Source of the DNA: an uncultured Paludibaculum sp.
GTDB taxonomy: Bacteria; Acidobacteriota; Terriglobia; Bryobacterales; Bryobacteraceae
Length of the DNA: 64,000 nt
Reading direction: 5' to 3'
Assembly (NCBI RefSeq): GCF_963665245.1
Contig: NZ_OY762267.1
Span: 3,010,001 to 3,074,000, forward strand
Part shown: positions 1-8,570 of the stretch, piece by piece
Position numbering within the stretch: the first letter of the stretch is position 1
Layout of the letters: every line of letters starts with the position of its first letter
Notes under the pieces: generated by a model
What the model was told of the DNA's origin: nothing
Database searches by the model: none
The model's input: the letters and a program-made list of their open reading frames with translations, nothing else
Position numbers and translations under genes: made by a program

Positions 1-376
1 CCGACAGACAAAGTCCAAGAGGCTCGCCCATCGTCCGCCAGCGTCTGTATCGTGCGGATTTAAAGGAGGTTGGATCGCTCCCTCGCACTCGGAGCCGACC
101 GCGGATGGACTAATTGCTTTACCGGCGGAGCTCCATCCCTACCTGTTTTGTTTCTAGGTCCGTACTACGGGAAATCGTCACTGGACTCTGGCTGGGGTCG
201 CCCAGCGTGCGGCGCCCCCCGCAGGATCGTTGGCGGAACTCGAGCCGTCACACCACCTAGCCCCACCTCAGCTATCCTTCGCCCGGTCCGGCGGAGCGCC
301 TCGCTCCACCTCCTGCACCTGGCCGTATGATGGAGACAGAAGTCGTGGGCTGGGGCTGTCGGAAGTTGGACCCACT
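1..376. other. No gene recognised at window start
   Basis: The first 376 bases hold only short open frames without family resemblance. A strong Shine-Dalgarno-like AAAGGAGGT lies at 62-70 but runs directly into a TTG with no spacing, and the frame that follows has no recognisable protein character. I see no tRNA, terminator or repeat here. Confidence 0.4.
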
Positions 377-652
377 ATGCCTTGCTTGCTCCTAATCGCC
401 GTCCTACTGTTTCCACGCATCGCGCTCGCTTTGCTGTGGTTTTTCTCAACCTACCTGGATCGCCCATTCCACAGTGCCTTCGTACTGCTGCTGCTGGGAT
501 TCTTCTTCCTGCCTCTGACAACGCTGGTATACGCATGGGAGATCAACAGCGGCATGCCCACAACCGGCATCAATCTGCTGTGGCTGCTGCTGGCGGTGAT
601 TGTTGATCTAGGTGGATTGGGCGGTGGAGCACACCGGGGATCGAAGAGGTAG
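377..652 (+). CDS. Small integral membrane protein
   Basis: A 91-residue protein of unknown function starting with MPCLLLIAVLLFPRIALALL. It has three hydrophobic segments, roughly residues 2-20, 28-45 and 60-75, and ends in a glycine-rich, basic tail. Small proteins of this layout (hydrophobic start with an FPR/VPR element, LLWFF, and a closing DLGG-type motif) are widespread as hypothetical membrane proteins. I chose the internal ATG because it puts the first membrane helix at the N-terminus. The longer in-frame extension from 230 is proline- and serine-rich with no membrane character. The Shine-Dalgarno is weak (GGAAG). It stands alone on the plus strand. Confidence 0.6.
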   Translation: MPCLLLIAVLLFPRIALALLWFFSTYLDRPFHSAFVLLLLGFFFLPLTTLVYAWEINSGMPTTGINLLWLLLAVIVDLGGLGGGAHRGSKR

Positions 653-726
653 CCCCGCCGGCACGGCCACATTGTCCTTGACTCACGGCAGGGGCATAGG
701 CATCTACCCCTAGACAGCCTTCGCCC

Positions 727-870
727 ATGCCAAAGACAGAGCTCGTCCCCGGAACACTCATCTTGCTTGTGCTGCGCGTACTGCAAGCTGGACCGAGTGC
801 GACAGGACCTGTCATGGGACCCGCGTCCCGCGGCGCTCTCCCGGCTTTCGGAATTGGAGTGCCTTCACTT
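727..870 (+). pseudogene. PadR-type regulator, N-terminal relic
   Basis: An ATG at 727 opens a 47-codon frame that begins MPKTELVPGTLILLVLRVLQ, then AGP. This follows the start of ADOP-associated PadR regulators, whose N-terminus typically reads like MPKTELLxGTLDLLVLKxL followed by xxGPMHGY. After the GP the resemblance stops: the HGY element, recognition helix and winged region are missing, and the frame ends at a TGA near 870. It looks like a decayed remnant. The intact PadR at 20940 shows what is missing. The assignment rests on about 23 N-terminal residues only. Confidence 0.5.
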
Positions 871-904
871 TGACACATGCCCCAAGAGGCCGCATTCTGG
901 ACGC

Positions 905-1597
905 ATGGAGACTGTGACGATCGGCATCATCGGCGACTTCGATCCTGGGTCGGAGACGCACCGCGCGACCAACGATGGGCTGCGGCATGCCGGCGAGGCG
1001 CTGCAACTGAATGTGCAGGCCGTGTGGCTGCCCACCGATGGACAGCAGTCATTTGACGGTTATGCGGGACTCTTCTGTGCTCCGGGCAGTCCGTACAAGA
1101 GCTTGGACGGCGCGCTGGCCGGAATCCGTCATGCGCGGGAGAATGACGTGCCGTTTCTCGGAACGTGCGGCGGCTTCCAACATTTGGTAATTGAGTACGC
1201 CCGCAATGTGATGGGCCTCCGGGAAGCGTCGCATGCGGGGTCGGATCCCTACGCGTCGTGTCTCTTCGTGACACGGTTGAGCTGCTCGCTGGTGGGCCAG
1301 TCGATGGAGGTCTCCATCACTCCGGGCAGCCGGGCGGCGAAAGTACTGGGCAGCGAAACGACGACAGAGGCGTACTACTGCAATTTCGGCCTGAATCCGG
1401 AGTATCAGCAGGCGCTCGCCGTCGCCGGCCTGCGGATCAGCGGAGTGGACCAGGAAGGCGCCGCGCGCATTGTGGAACTGCCCGGACACCGCTATTTCCT
1501 GGGCACGTTGTTTGTGCCACAGGCCCGGTCGAAACCGGGCGCGCCGCACCCAATGGTTGTGGAGTTGTGCCGGGCGGCCGCGGACAAGGCGCGATGA
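905..1597 (+). CDS. Orphan class I glutamine amidotransferase-like protein (CTP synthase C-terminal-related)
   Basis: A 230-residue protein resembling the C-terminal GATase half of CTP synthase without the synthase half. The nucleophile elbow FLGTCGGFQ places Cys88, followed by the CTP-synthase-like IEYARNVMGL. Near the C-terminus VELPGHRYFLGTLFVPQ aligns with the CTP synthase segment that ends FHPEF, but the catalytic His and Glu positions are Val204 and Gln206. Normal glutaminase activity is therefore doubtful. The family is annotated elsewhere as CTP synthase C-terminal region-related (seleno)protein, and here the candidate positions are Cys codons. The start at METVTIG was chosen because the first beta strand begins there, not at the upstream in-frame start at 767. 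Confidence 0.75.
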   Translation: METVTIGIIGDFDPGSETHRATNDGLRHAGEALQLNVQAVWLPTDGQQSFDGYAGLFCAPGSPYKSLDGALAGIRHARENDVPFLGTCGGFQHLVIEYARNVMGLREASHAGSDPYASCLFVTRLSCSLVGQSMEVSITPGSRAAKVLGSETTTEAYYCNFGLNPEYQQALAVAGLRISGVDQEGAARIVELPGHRYFLGTLFVPQARSKPGAPHPMVVELCRAAADKAR

Positions 1598-1645
1598 CGG
1601 AGCCCCACTGATCGGCACAGGTCCTTGAGGGACGCCAGGGGGCCG

Positions 1646-4291
1646 CTACTCCATCCGCAAGGCGGACACCGGCTCAATGTTCATCGCCCGGCGCGCCGGG
1701 ATCCAACAGGCAGCCATCGCCGAGACCATGACCACGGCCGCGACACACGAAGCCACCCCCAGACTCCCGGATTCGAACCCTTCCATCATGCCGCGCAGAA
1801 TGCGTAACAGCAGCGCGCCGCCGACAAACCCCAGTAGGAACCCGACGAGCACCGCAACAGTCCCCTGACGGAAGATGAGGGCATGCACGTTGGCCGGCGT
1901 TGCGCCCAGAGCCATGCGGATGCCGATCTCCTGGGTCCGTCGGGACGTCAGATAAGCGGACACGCCGTAGACGCCGGCCGCGGACATGAGCAAGGCGAGG
2001 CACCCGGTCAGCGCCAGAATCGTCAGGATAAAGCGGCGGCCAGCCAGTGAATCCTGGACGAGCGATCGCATCGAGGTGCTGAGCAGCACCGGTTGATTGG
2101 GATCGACTGAGGCGACGGCGGAGCGGATCTCCTCGTCCATGGTCTCCTGACGCCCGTTGGTTCTGACCACAAGAAAGGCCGCCTCCTCCAGCGCGCCGCC
2201 GGAGAGATAGACATTGTGGTGGACGGTGCCCTCCAGCGAAGAGTGCCGCATGCTGGAGACAACGCCAATGACCCGCTTCCAATTGTTGGGCCGCTCCGGC
2301 GTGCAGTAGACACATAGGGGACGTCCAACAGCGCTGGCCTCAGGCCAAAGGCGCCGGGCCACCTCCTCATCGACGACCGCGGTATCGCTGCGGGCATCGA
2401 CTTCGTCTTGCCGGAACCAACGCCCGGCCGACAGGCGAACACCCAAGGCTTGCAGGTAGTCGCCTCCAACCACATCAATCTCGGCCAGGAGTTGGTTGGC
2501 GGGTTCGAACGGAGCGGTGGCATGCGCGCTGATGAAGCCGCCGTGATTCTCGCCGCTGAAAGGGAGTGCGTCGACCGTGCCGGCATTCACCACGCCCGGG
2601 ATGCGGCGCACCGCGTCGAGGAGTCGGCTGTAGACCCCAGCCCGCAGATGCGGTGTGCCGTAGCGCTCATGTGCCGGCAGTACGACCGCCGCAAAAGTGT
2701 GCTCGATGTTGAAGCCTGGATCAGTGCGCCACAGCTCCAGGAAGCGTCCGCCGAACTGCCCGCCCACAATGGCAAGCACGATCGTAATGGCAATCTCGGC
2801 CACGACAAGCGCCGAGCGAAAGTGGTCGTGTCGCCCGGAGACGGCCGAACGCGTGCCGAAGGGCCCGGCTCCCACGGCCGAACCCACGGATCGAAACGCG
2901 GGCACGATCCCAAAGAGCAGCCCCGTGATGACGGCGGCGGCCAGGGCGAACAGGAGGACCGGCGCGTCAGCGTGTGCACTGGCAAGTCTGGGGATACTCG
3001 CCGGCACAACGGCCGGAAGGAGTCTCCAAGTCGAGGCCGCGATGGCAAAGCCGCCGATGCCCCCTAGGGCTGCCAGCACCAGGCTCTCGGTCAGCAACTG
3101 ACGGATAATGCGGGCACGGCCGGCGCCAATAGCCATTCGCACGGCAACCTCGCGTTGCCTGGCAAACCCACGGGCCAGAAGCAGGTTGGCCACGTTCACA
3201 CATCCGATGAGCAGAAACATCACGGCCGCCGCCATGAGGAACCAGAGCGATCGCCCGGCAGTTCCAGTCGTCCGCTCACGTAAGGAATCCAGTCGGTGGG
3301 TCCGGTCCCGATTGGTGGCCGGCGTCTCCAGGGCCAGAGCAGCGCTGATCGAATCGATCTCCGCCTGGGCCTGGTCGATGCTGATGCCCGGCCGCAGTCT
3401 TGCCACCATCCCGAGTGCCCCGGAAGGAGCAGAAGCCGGATTGACCTGCAAGGGCGCCCAGAACTCCACATAAGGGGCAGGGGTGCGCGCTGCTGTCCTG
3501 CGGAGGGGGAAGTCGAAACCCGGAGGCATGATACCGATCACGAGGCAGCTTCGCGCGTTGACAGTCACCGTGCGGCCCACGATCTCCGGGTCGGAATGAA
3601 AGCGCCGGCGCCAGAGACCGTGGCTCAGGATGATCACATTGGCGTGACCGGGCTGATCCTCCTCGGGCAGAATGTTGCGCCCGAGCATCGGCGAGACGCC
3701 AAGCGTTGGGAAGAGTGTTGCGGAGATCCGGACGCCGTATAGGGCCTGGGGCGGAGTGAGCGGGTCGCCCGACAGATCGAAGACGGCGTTGCCGAAGACG
3801 CCCACGGACCGCAGAGTCCGGGCACGTTGCGTGATTGCCAGCGCATCGTTCCAGAAGACCCAGTCCCCGCTGGAGCGTGTCGCGTTTCTATGATCGGTGG
3901 CGATCTGGACCAGCTCCTGGGGGCGTGTATACGGGAGGGGGTCGAGAACAACCGCTTTCACAGCGGCGAAGACGACGGAGGTGACGCCGACGGTGACGGC
4001 AATGGAGAGCAGGGCCACCATGGCGAACTCCGGCCGCTTGCGCAGGGTTCGCAAAGCATAGGCGGCATCCTGAATCAGATCCTCCAGCCAGCGGGTGCCA
4101 CGCGCATCGCGACACGCCTCTTTCACCTGCTCCTGCCCTCCCATCGCGATGCGGGCCAATCGCTGCGCCTCGCGAGGATCATGGCCCCGGGCAACCAGGT
4201 CAGCAACAGTCTGGTCCAGGTGAAACTGGAGCTCTTTCTCAAGCTCCTGTTCAGCCCGGTTGCGGAAGAACAACTTGCGAAGCCAGATCAT
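1646..4291 (-). CDS. ADOP-type ABC transporter permease 1 (FtsX/MacB-like)
   Basis: An 881-residue inner-membrane permease of the acidobacterial duplicated orphan permease type. An N-terminal basic/helical region (RNRAEQELEKELQFHLDQ, residues 9-26) precedes the first membrane helix near residue 93. Then come a MacB-like periplasmic core domain, a three-helix FtsX block near residues 355-480, and a second core plus FtsX block. The C-terminus ends EPVSALRME, close to the usual DPxxALRxE. Such proteins lack their own ATPase, and none is adjacent. The ATG at 4291 is preferred; a TTG four codons upstream is the alternative. A 23-bp palindrome containing TATAAT lies 36 nt upstream. Substrate unknown. 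Confidence 0.85.
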   Translation of the reverse strand: MIWLRKLFFRNRAEQELEKELQFHLDQTVADLVARGHDPREAQRLARIAMGGQEQVKEACRDARGTRWLEDLIQDAAYALRTLRKRPEFAMVALLSIAVTVGVTSVVFAAVKAVVLDPLPYTRPQELVQIATDHRNATRSSGDWVFWNDALAITQRARTLRSVGVFGNAVFDLSGDPLTPPQALYGVRISATLFPTLGVSPMLGRNILPEEDQPGHANVIILSHGLWRRRFHSDPEIVGRTVTVNARSCLVIGIMPPGFDFPLRRTAARTPAPYVEFWAPLQVNPASAPSGALGMVARLRPGISIDQAQAEIDSISAALALETPATNRDRTHRLDSLRERTTGTAGRSLWFLMAAAVMFLLIGCVNVANLLLARGFARQREVAVRMAIGAGRARIIRQLLTESLVLAALGGIGGFAIAASTWRLLPAVVPASIPRLASAHADAPVLLFALAAAVITGLLFGIVPAFRSVGSAVGAGPFGTRSAVSGRHDHFRSALVVAEIAITIVLAIVGGQFGGRFLELWRTDPGFNIEHTFAAVVLPAHERYGTPHLRAGVYSRLLDAVRRIPGVVNAGTVDALPFSGENHGGFISAHATAPFEPANQLLAEIDVVGGDYLQALGVRLSAGRWFRQDEVDARSDTAVVDEEVARRLWPEASAVGRPLCVYCTPERPNNWKRVIGVVSSMRHSSLEGTVHHNVYLSGGALEEAAFLVVRTNGRQETMDEEIRSAVASVDPNQPVLLSTSMRSLVQDSLAGRRFILTILALTGCLALLMSAAGVYGVSAYLTSRRTQEIGIRMALGATPANVHALIFRQGTVAVLVGFLLGFVGGALLLRILRGMMEGFESGSLGVASCVAAVVMVSAMAACWIPARRAMNIEPVSALRME

Positions 4292-4326
4292 ACATAGCCC
4301 CAATCGTCTCGCCGGTACACCTAGAT

Positions 4327-4349
4327 CTTCTACCTATTATAGGTAGAAG
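4327..4349 (-). promoter_or_regulatory. Palindromic operator overlapping a -10 element upstream of ADOP 1
   Basis: A perfect inverted repeat with 11-base arms around a single central base. The left arm on the plus strand is CTTCTACCTAT and the right arm is its exact complement. Read on the minus strand the centre gives TATAAT, a consensus -10 hexamer, about 45 nt before the permease ATG. A -35 box is not obvious. An operator laid over the -10 suits repression, and PadR proteins are the usual regulators of these permeases. The regulator identity is inference. Confidence 0.6.
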
Positions 4350-4460
4350 TGCAAGGGCTGTGCCTTCGGTTGCGATCACGCCGTTTACTCCGCCGCCAGG
4401 CGCCATCGCGATGGCTGGCCGGCCGCGCTTGGCTTCTGTGTGAAATGATAACGGGGCTGT

Positions 4461-5650
4461 ATGAAACCGAGTGGATTGATTGCCGTTCTCTCTCTGACTC
4501 TGGCTCCGCTGCAGGCAGTGGAACCGCCCTCCGCGCATTCGGCTGTCACGCGCGACCCCGCGCTGGAGGCACCGGCTATTGCCATGAATCCAGGACCCGA
4601 GTATGCCGATGGCACGCGGTCGTTTCAGGGCATTCCCGGCCTGGAACGCGCGGCCAATGGCCGGTTGTGGGCCACGTGGTATGCGGGCGGCCCACAGGAA
4701 CCAGGCGAAGGTCCGGGGAACTACGTCGTCCTGGTCACCAGCGGCGACGGCGGCAAGACATGGTCGCAGCCAAAGCTGGTGATTGACCCGCCGGGCCCGG
4801 TCCGCGCGTATGACCCGGCGCTATGGGTGGATCCCACCGGGCGGCTGTGGCTGTTCTGGGCGCAAAGCTATGAGTGGTGGGATGGCCGGTCGGGCGTGTG
4901 GTGCATGGTGGCCGCGAAGCCCGGCAAGGAGTCTCCAAAGTGGTCGAAGCCGCGCCGGCTCGGAACGGCATCCTGCTGAACAAGCCCACGGTATTGAGGA
5001 GCGGCGAGTGGCTCTTCCCCGTTTCGGTGTGGCAGCAGCCCGCCCGCGCGTCGATCGCGCCGCCGTTCCGGCACGACCTCGGAGCCGAGGTCGGCGCAAA
5101 CGTGTGGATCACAAAGGACCGCGGCGGGACATTCTCAATGCTCGGCCAGGCGCAACTGGAGCGGCGCATCTTCGATGAACACATGCTGGTGGAGAGGCGC
5201 GACGGTCAGTTGTGGATGCTGGTCCGCACTCTGGATGGCATCAGTGGAAGCACTTCCACAGATCGGGGCAAGACCTGGACCGCCGGTAAGCCGTCGGGCA
5301 TCCCGCATGTGAACTCGCGTTTCTTTATTCGCCGGCTCACTTCGGGCAGCCTGTTGTTGGTGACACACAACCCACCGGATGGGAAGACGCGTTCGCACCT
5401 GACCGCGCATGTGTCGGATGATGACGGCAAAACGTGGATCGGCGGCCTGCTGATTGATGAGCGGGTCGGCGTGTCCTATCCGGACGGAGTGCAGGCGCCA
5501 GATGGCGTGATTTCCGTCATCTATGACTTCGCGCGCACCAGGGAGAAGCAGATTCTGATGGCCACCTTCACGGAAGAGGACGTGAGGCACGGGCAGTGGA
5601 CATCGAAGAGTGCCCGGCAAAGGGTCCTCGTGAACCAGGCCAAACGGTAG
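4461..5650 (+). pseudogene. Exported sialidase-like BNR-repeat exo-glycosidase, frameshifted
   Basis: The N-terminal frame starts at 4461 with a signal peptide (MKPSGLIAVLSLTLAPLQAV) and runs to a TGA at 4979. The rest, to 5650, lies in the -1 frame. Together they make a roughly 396-residue sialidase-fold protein with Asp-box motifs SGDGGKTW, STDRGKTW and SDDDGKTW. Around the break the sequence reads PRRLG in one frame and NGILLNKPTVL in the other. These join perfectly if the GG at about 4966 were GGG. It is either a recent single-base deletion or a sequencing error. The likely role is periplasmic or secreted hydrolysis of sialic-acid-like or other terminal sugars; substrate unproven. Confidence 0.8.
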
Positions 5651-5971
5651 GAATGGAGCTGGCGTTCCAGGGGCCATGCCATCCTCCGGAACCAGGCGGC
5701 TTCGAGCCCGGAGTGGAGCGGGTAGCGCGCGTCGCCGTTCCGCTAATGGAGTGAATCCAAATTTTCTATTTGGGCTGGATCGAGGACGACAGTAGAATCT
5801 ACCAAAGATAGCGTCTATTGATCGCAGTAGGCCCGAGGCTCCCCGTAGCGCCGAGGTTCTCCGGCCCTGTGCGTGGAGCTTGAAGTTTGCCCGCCCCCCC
5901 AGCCGGATCGAACTTGTAGGCATTTCCAGAGAAGTACCGACATTTCCACCGTATCCAAAGGAGTGTGCCCG
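5651..5971. other. Intergenic leader upstream of the ammonium transporter
   Basis: About 320 nt without a gene. A short AT-rich hairpin (CCAAAT at 5757-5762, ATTTGG at 5768-5773) lies midway with no following T run. A good Shine-Dalgarno, AAAGGAG, ends 8 nt before the amt ATG. I looked for a sigma-54 promoter (GG and GC spaced by 10) and found none that fits. Confidence 0.4.
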
Positions 5972-7438
5972 ATGACGACCGCGCGCAAACGGCTGCCCGC
6001 CATTCTGATGCTGATTTGTATCCTGGGCTGCTGCACCCTGCCCATACTGGCGCAGCCGGCGCAACAGGCGGCTGCACCAACGACTGAGGACCTGAAAAAG
6101 GCGATCGACGCTCTGCAGAAGCAGACCGATATCGTCTGGACGATCATTGCGGGCAGCCTGGTGTTCTTCATGCAGGCGGGCTTCGCGATGGTGGAGTCTG
6201 GGTTCACGCGAGCCAAAAACGCCGGCAACATCATGATGAAGAACCTGCTGGACTTCTGCATGGGTGGCGTTGCCTACTGGGCGGTCGGCTTTGGCTTGAT
6301 GTTTGGCGTCAGCAACGGCTTCATCGGCATGTCAAACTTCCTGGTGAACTTCGACAACACCACCGTGGATGGACAGTGGGGCTTCACGTTCTGGTTCTTC
6401 CAGATCGTCTTTGCGGCGACCGCCGCCACCATCGTATCCGGGGCCATGGCCGAAAGAACGAAGTTCTCGGCCTACCTCGTTTACAGCTTCATCATCAGCT
6501 TATTGATCTATCCCGTGTTTGGGCATTGGGCATGGGGTAATCTGCTCCTGGCCGATAACGCGAAAGCCGGCGCATGGCTGGCCAACAAGGGTTTCATCGA
6601 TTACGCGGGCTCGACGGTCGTGCACTCTGTTGGCGGGTGGGCGGCGCTGGCCGGCGCAATTGTGGTGGGTCCGAGGCTCGGGCGGTATGGGAAAGACGGC
6701 AAGGCCCACCCTATTCCGGGCCACAGCCTCACCATGGCTGCCTTGGGTGTCTTCATCCTGTATCTCGGCTGGTTTGGATTCAATCCCGGCTCGACGACGG
6801 CTGCCAACGGTCTTCAATCCCGCATTGCGGTGAACACGCTGCTGGCCGGCTGCACAGGCGCTCTCACGGCACTGGCCCTCTCGTGGGTCAAGTTCGGAAA
6901 GCCGGACATCGGCATGACGCTGAACGGCGTGTTGGCGGGCCTGGTGGCGATCACCGCACCGTGCGCCACGGTGACGCCGCTGGCCGGCCTGCTGATTGGC
7001 GGCATCGCGGGCGTCCTCGTGGTGTACAGCGTGATGTTCTTCGACAAGGTCAAGATCGACGATCCGGTGGGCGCTATCTCCGTCCACGGCGTCTGCGGTG
7101 CGTTTGGAACCATCTCCGCCGCTCTGTTCCACGAGAATCTGTTCCTCGGTAAGGAGTACGACATGATGGGCCAACTGACGACGCAGCTCATGGGGGTCGG
7201 GACGGCCTTCGCATGGTCGTTTGGGGCGTGCTTCCTGCTGTTCCAGGCCATCAAGCTCACAGTGGGACTGAGGGTGTCCGCCGACGAGGAACTGCAGGGC
7301 CTGGATCTCAGTGAACATGCCGCAAACTGCTATCCTGACTTTGCAGTGGCTCCGGCCGGCGGCGGCGTGTCGATCTCAGGGGACGACAAGCCGAGCACGG
7401 ACCGCCTGGCAACACAGGTGAGACCGGCCGAGGGCTGA
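5972..7438 (+). CDS. amtB: Ammonium transporter (Amt/MEP/Rh family)
   Basis: A 488-residue inner-membrane ammonium channel. An N-terminal signal/leader helix (residues about 8-27) and a short soluble segment precede the conserved first transporter helix FFMQAGFAMVESGF. The twin pore histidines are present, in VVHSVGGW (His218) and VHGVCGAFG (His372). About eleven further membrane helices follow, and the C-terminal tail contains ELQGLDLSEHA, close to the usual C-terminal P-II docking motif. The start was taken at MTTARKR because of the preceding AAAGGAG; upstream in-frame codons lack signal character. A P-II gene follows 34 nt downstream, the classical amtB-glnK arrangement for gated ammonium uptake. 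Confidence 0.95.
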   Translation: MTTARKRLPAILMLICILGCCTLPILAQPAQQAAAPTTEDLKKAIDALQKQTDIVWTIIAGSLVFFMQAGFAMVESGFTRAKNAGNIMMKNLLDFCMGGVAYWAVGFGLMFGVSNGFIGMSNFLVNFDNTTVDGQWGFTFWFFQIVFAATAATIVSGAMAERTKFSAYLVYSFIISLLIYPVFGHWAWGNLLLADNAKAGAWLANKGFIDYAGSTVVHSVGGWAALAGAIVVGPRLGRYGKDGKAHPIPGHSLTMAALGVFILYLGWFGFNPGSTTAANGLQSRIAVNTLLAGCTGALTALALSWVKFGKPDIGMTLNGVLAGLVAITAPCATVTPLAGLLIGGIAGVLVVYSVMFFDKVKIDDPVGAISVHGVCGAFGTISAALFHENLFLGKEYDMMGQLTTQLMGVGTAFAWSFGACFLLFQAIKLTVGLRVSADEELQGLDLSEHAANCYPDFAVAPAGGGVSISGDDKPSTDRLATQVRPAEG

Positions 7439-7472
7439 TTCTCCACAATGCCGAGGTGATGGTGGTGCGACC

Positions 7473-7811
7473 TTGAAAAAGGTGGAAGCGGTCATCCAGC
7501 CGTTCAAGTTGAGCGAAGTGCAACAGAGCTTGATGGACGCCAGCGTCGGTGGCATAACCGTAACCGAGGTCAAAGGCCACGGCTCCCACGAAGAGGCCGG
7601 ACTCTACTATCGCGGCACGGTAGACAAGTCATGGCCGGCCGCCAAGATCCTGATCGAGGTGGTTGTCGGCGATCGTGACCTTCGCGAAGTAGTCGAAGCG
7701 CTGTGCCGCGCGGCACGCACGGGCCGGTCAGGCGACGGAATGATCTTTATCTCCGACGTGGACGAGGCAATCCGTATCCGCAATGACCAACGGAACGAGG
7801 CCGCCGTCTAG
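7473..7811 (+). CDS. glnK: P-II nitrogen regulatory protein (GlnB/GlnK family)
   Basis: A 112-residue P-II signal protein starting [13 protein letters not shown] from a TTG codon. The ATP/2-oxoglutarate elements are intact: VTEVKGHG, and the B-loop [11 protein letters not shown]. The T-loop departs from the enterobacterial form. Residue 51, the Tyr uridylylated by GlnD, is Asp ([10 protein letters not shown], residues 45-54), so regulation by Tyr51 uridylylation cannot occur. Position next to amtB suggests it gates the channel according to ATP/ADP and 2-oxoglutarate. Its TAG overlaps, inside a shared CTAG, with the stop codon of the convergent slipin gene. Confidence 0.93.
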   Translation: MKKVEAVIQPFKLSEVQQSLMDASVGGITVTEVKGHGSHEEAGLYYRGTVDKSWPAAKILIEVVVGDRDLREVVEALCRAARTGRSGDGMIFISDVDEAIRIRNDQRNEAAV

Positions 7812-8569
7812 GCTTTGGCCATCCCTTTCAGGCGATCGAAAATATCGATCGGCAGTGGAAAGACGATGGTCGTGTTGTGCTCGGAGCCGATCTCGACCAG
7901 AGTCTGCAGGTAGCGCAACTGGATGGCTGTGGGCTCCTGCTGGAGCACTTTCGCGGCTTCCGCCAGGCGCTGCGACGCCATGAATTCGCCTTCCGCATGA
8001 ATGACCTTGGCGCGGCGCTCGCGTTCCGCCTCGGCCTGGCGGGCGATGGCGCGCACCATCTGATCGGGCAGATCGACCTGCTTCACCTCCACCATGGAGA
8101 CCTTGATGCCCCAGGCGGCGGTGTGGCTGTCGAGGATCGTCTGCAGACGAGCGTTCAGCTTCTCTCTCGCCGATAGCAGTTCGTCCAGGTCGGCTTCGCC
8201 GAGAACGCTGCGAAGCGTGGTCTGCCCTAGCTGCGAAGTGGCATAGAGGAAGTTGGTGACCTCCAGCACGGCCAGTTTGGGATCGACTACTCGGAAGTAG
8301 ATCACCGCGTTCACCTTCACGGTGACGTTGTCGTGGGTGACGACATCCTGGGAAGGGACCTCGAATGCCTCGATCCGCAGTGAGATGCGAACCATCCGGT
8401 CGATGGGGGCAAAGACAAGAATCAGGCCGGGCCCTTTGGGTTCGGACAGGACCCGCCCCAGACGGAAGATCACCGCGCGCTCATATTCGCGCAGGATTTT
8501 GATGGAGGACAGGAGATAGAGGACGACGATGAGAATAGCGACGAGTGAGAAGGGGAATGCTTCGGACAT
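7808..8569 (-). CDS. Slipin/stomatin-like SPFH membrane protein
   Basis: A 253-residue protein with one N-terminal membrane helix ([16 protein letters not shown], about residues 6-21) and an SPFH/prohibitin domain. Typical slipin signatures are [25 protein letters not shown] and [15 protein letters not shown], followed by a basic and acidic helical region [20 protein letters not shown]. Slipins build membrane-scaffold oligomers and pair with NfeD proteins. Here nfeD ends one base before this ATG (TGA, A, ATG), so the two are surely co-transcribed. The upstream in-frame extension to 8641 overlaps nfeD and lacks homology. Probable role: membrane microdomain organisation or stress resistance. 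Confidence 0.92.
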   Translation of the reverse strand: MSEAFPFSLVAILIVVLYLLSSIKILREYERAVIFRLGRVLSEPKGPGLILVFAPIDRMVRISLRIEAFEVPSQDVVTHDNVTVKVNAVIYFRVVDPKLAVLEVTNFLYATSQLGQTTLRSVLGEADLDELLSAREKLNARLQTILDSHTAAWGIKVSMVEVKQVDLPDQMVRAIARQAEAERERRAKVIHAEGEFMASQRLAEAAKVLQQEPTAIQLRYLQTLVEIGSEHNTTIVFPLPIDIFDRLKGMAKA

Positions 8570-8570
8570 T

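Noticed and set aside
61..72. AAAGGAGGT at the window start, like an anti-SD complement or a gene start.
   Set aside because: It abuts a TTG with zero spacing and the following frame is not protein-like; it is not the 16S 3' end, which would read in the opposite sense.
4940..4985. Programmed -1 frameshifting in the sialidase.
   Set aside because: No slippery heptamer or downstream pseudoknot is evident, and a single restored G gives a perfect family sequence.
5757..5773. Rho-independent terminator after the sialidase.
   Set aside because: The stem is only 6 AT-rich pairs and no T run follows on either strand.
5873..5971. Upstream in-frame start of the ammonium transporter.
   Set aside because: The extra 33 residues have no leader character, whereas AAAGGAG directly precedes the ATG at 5972.
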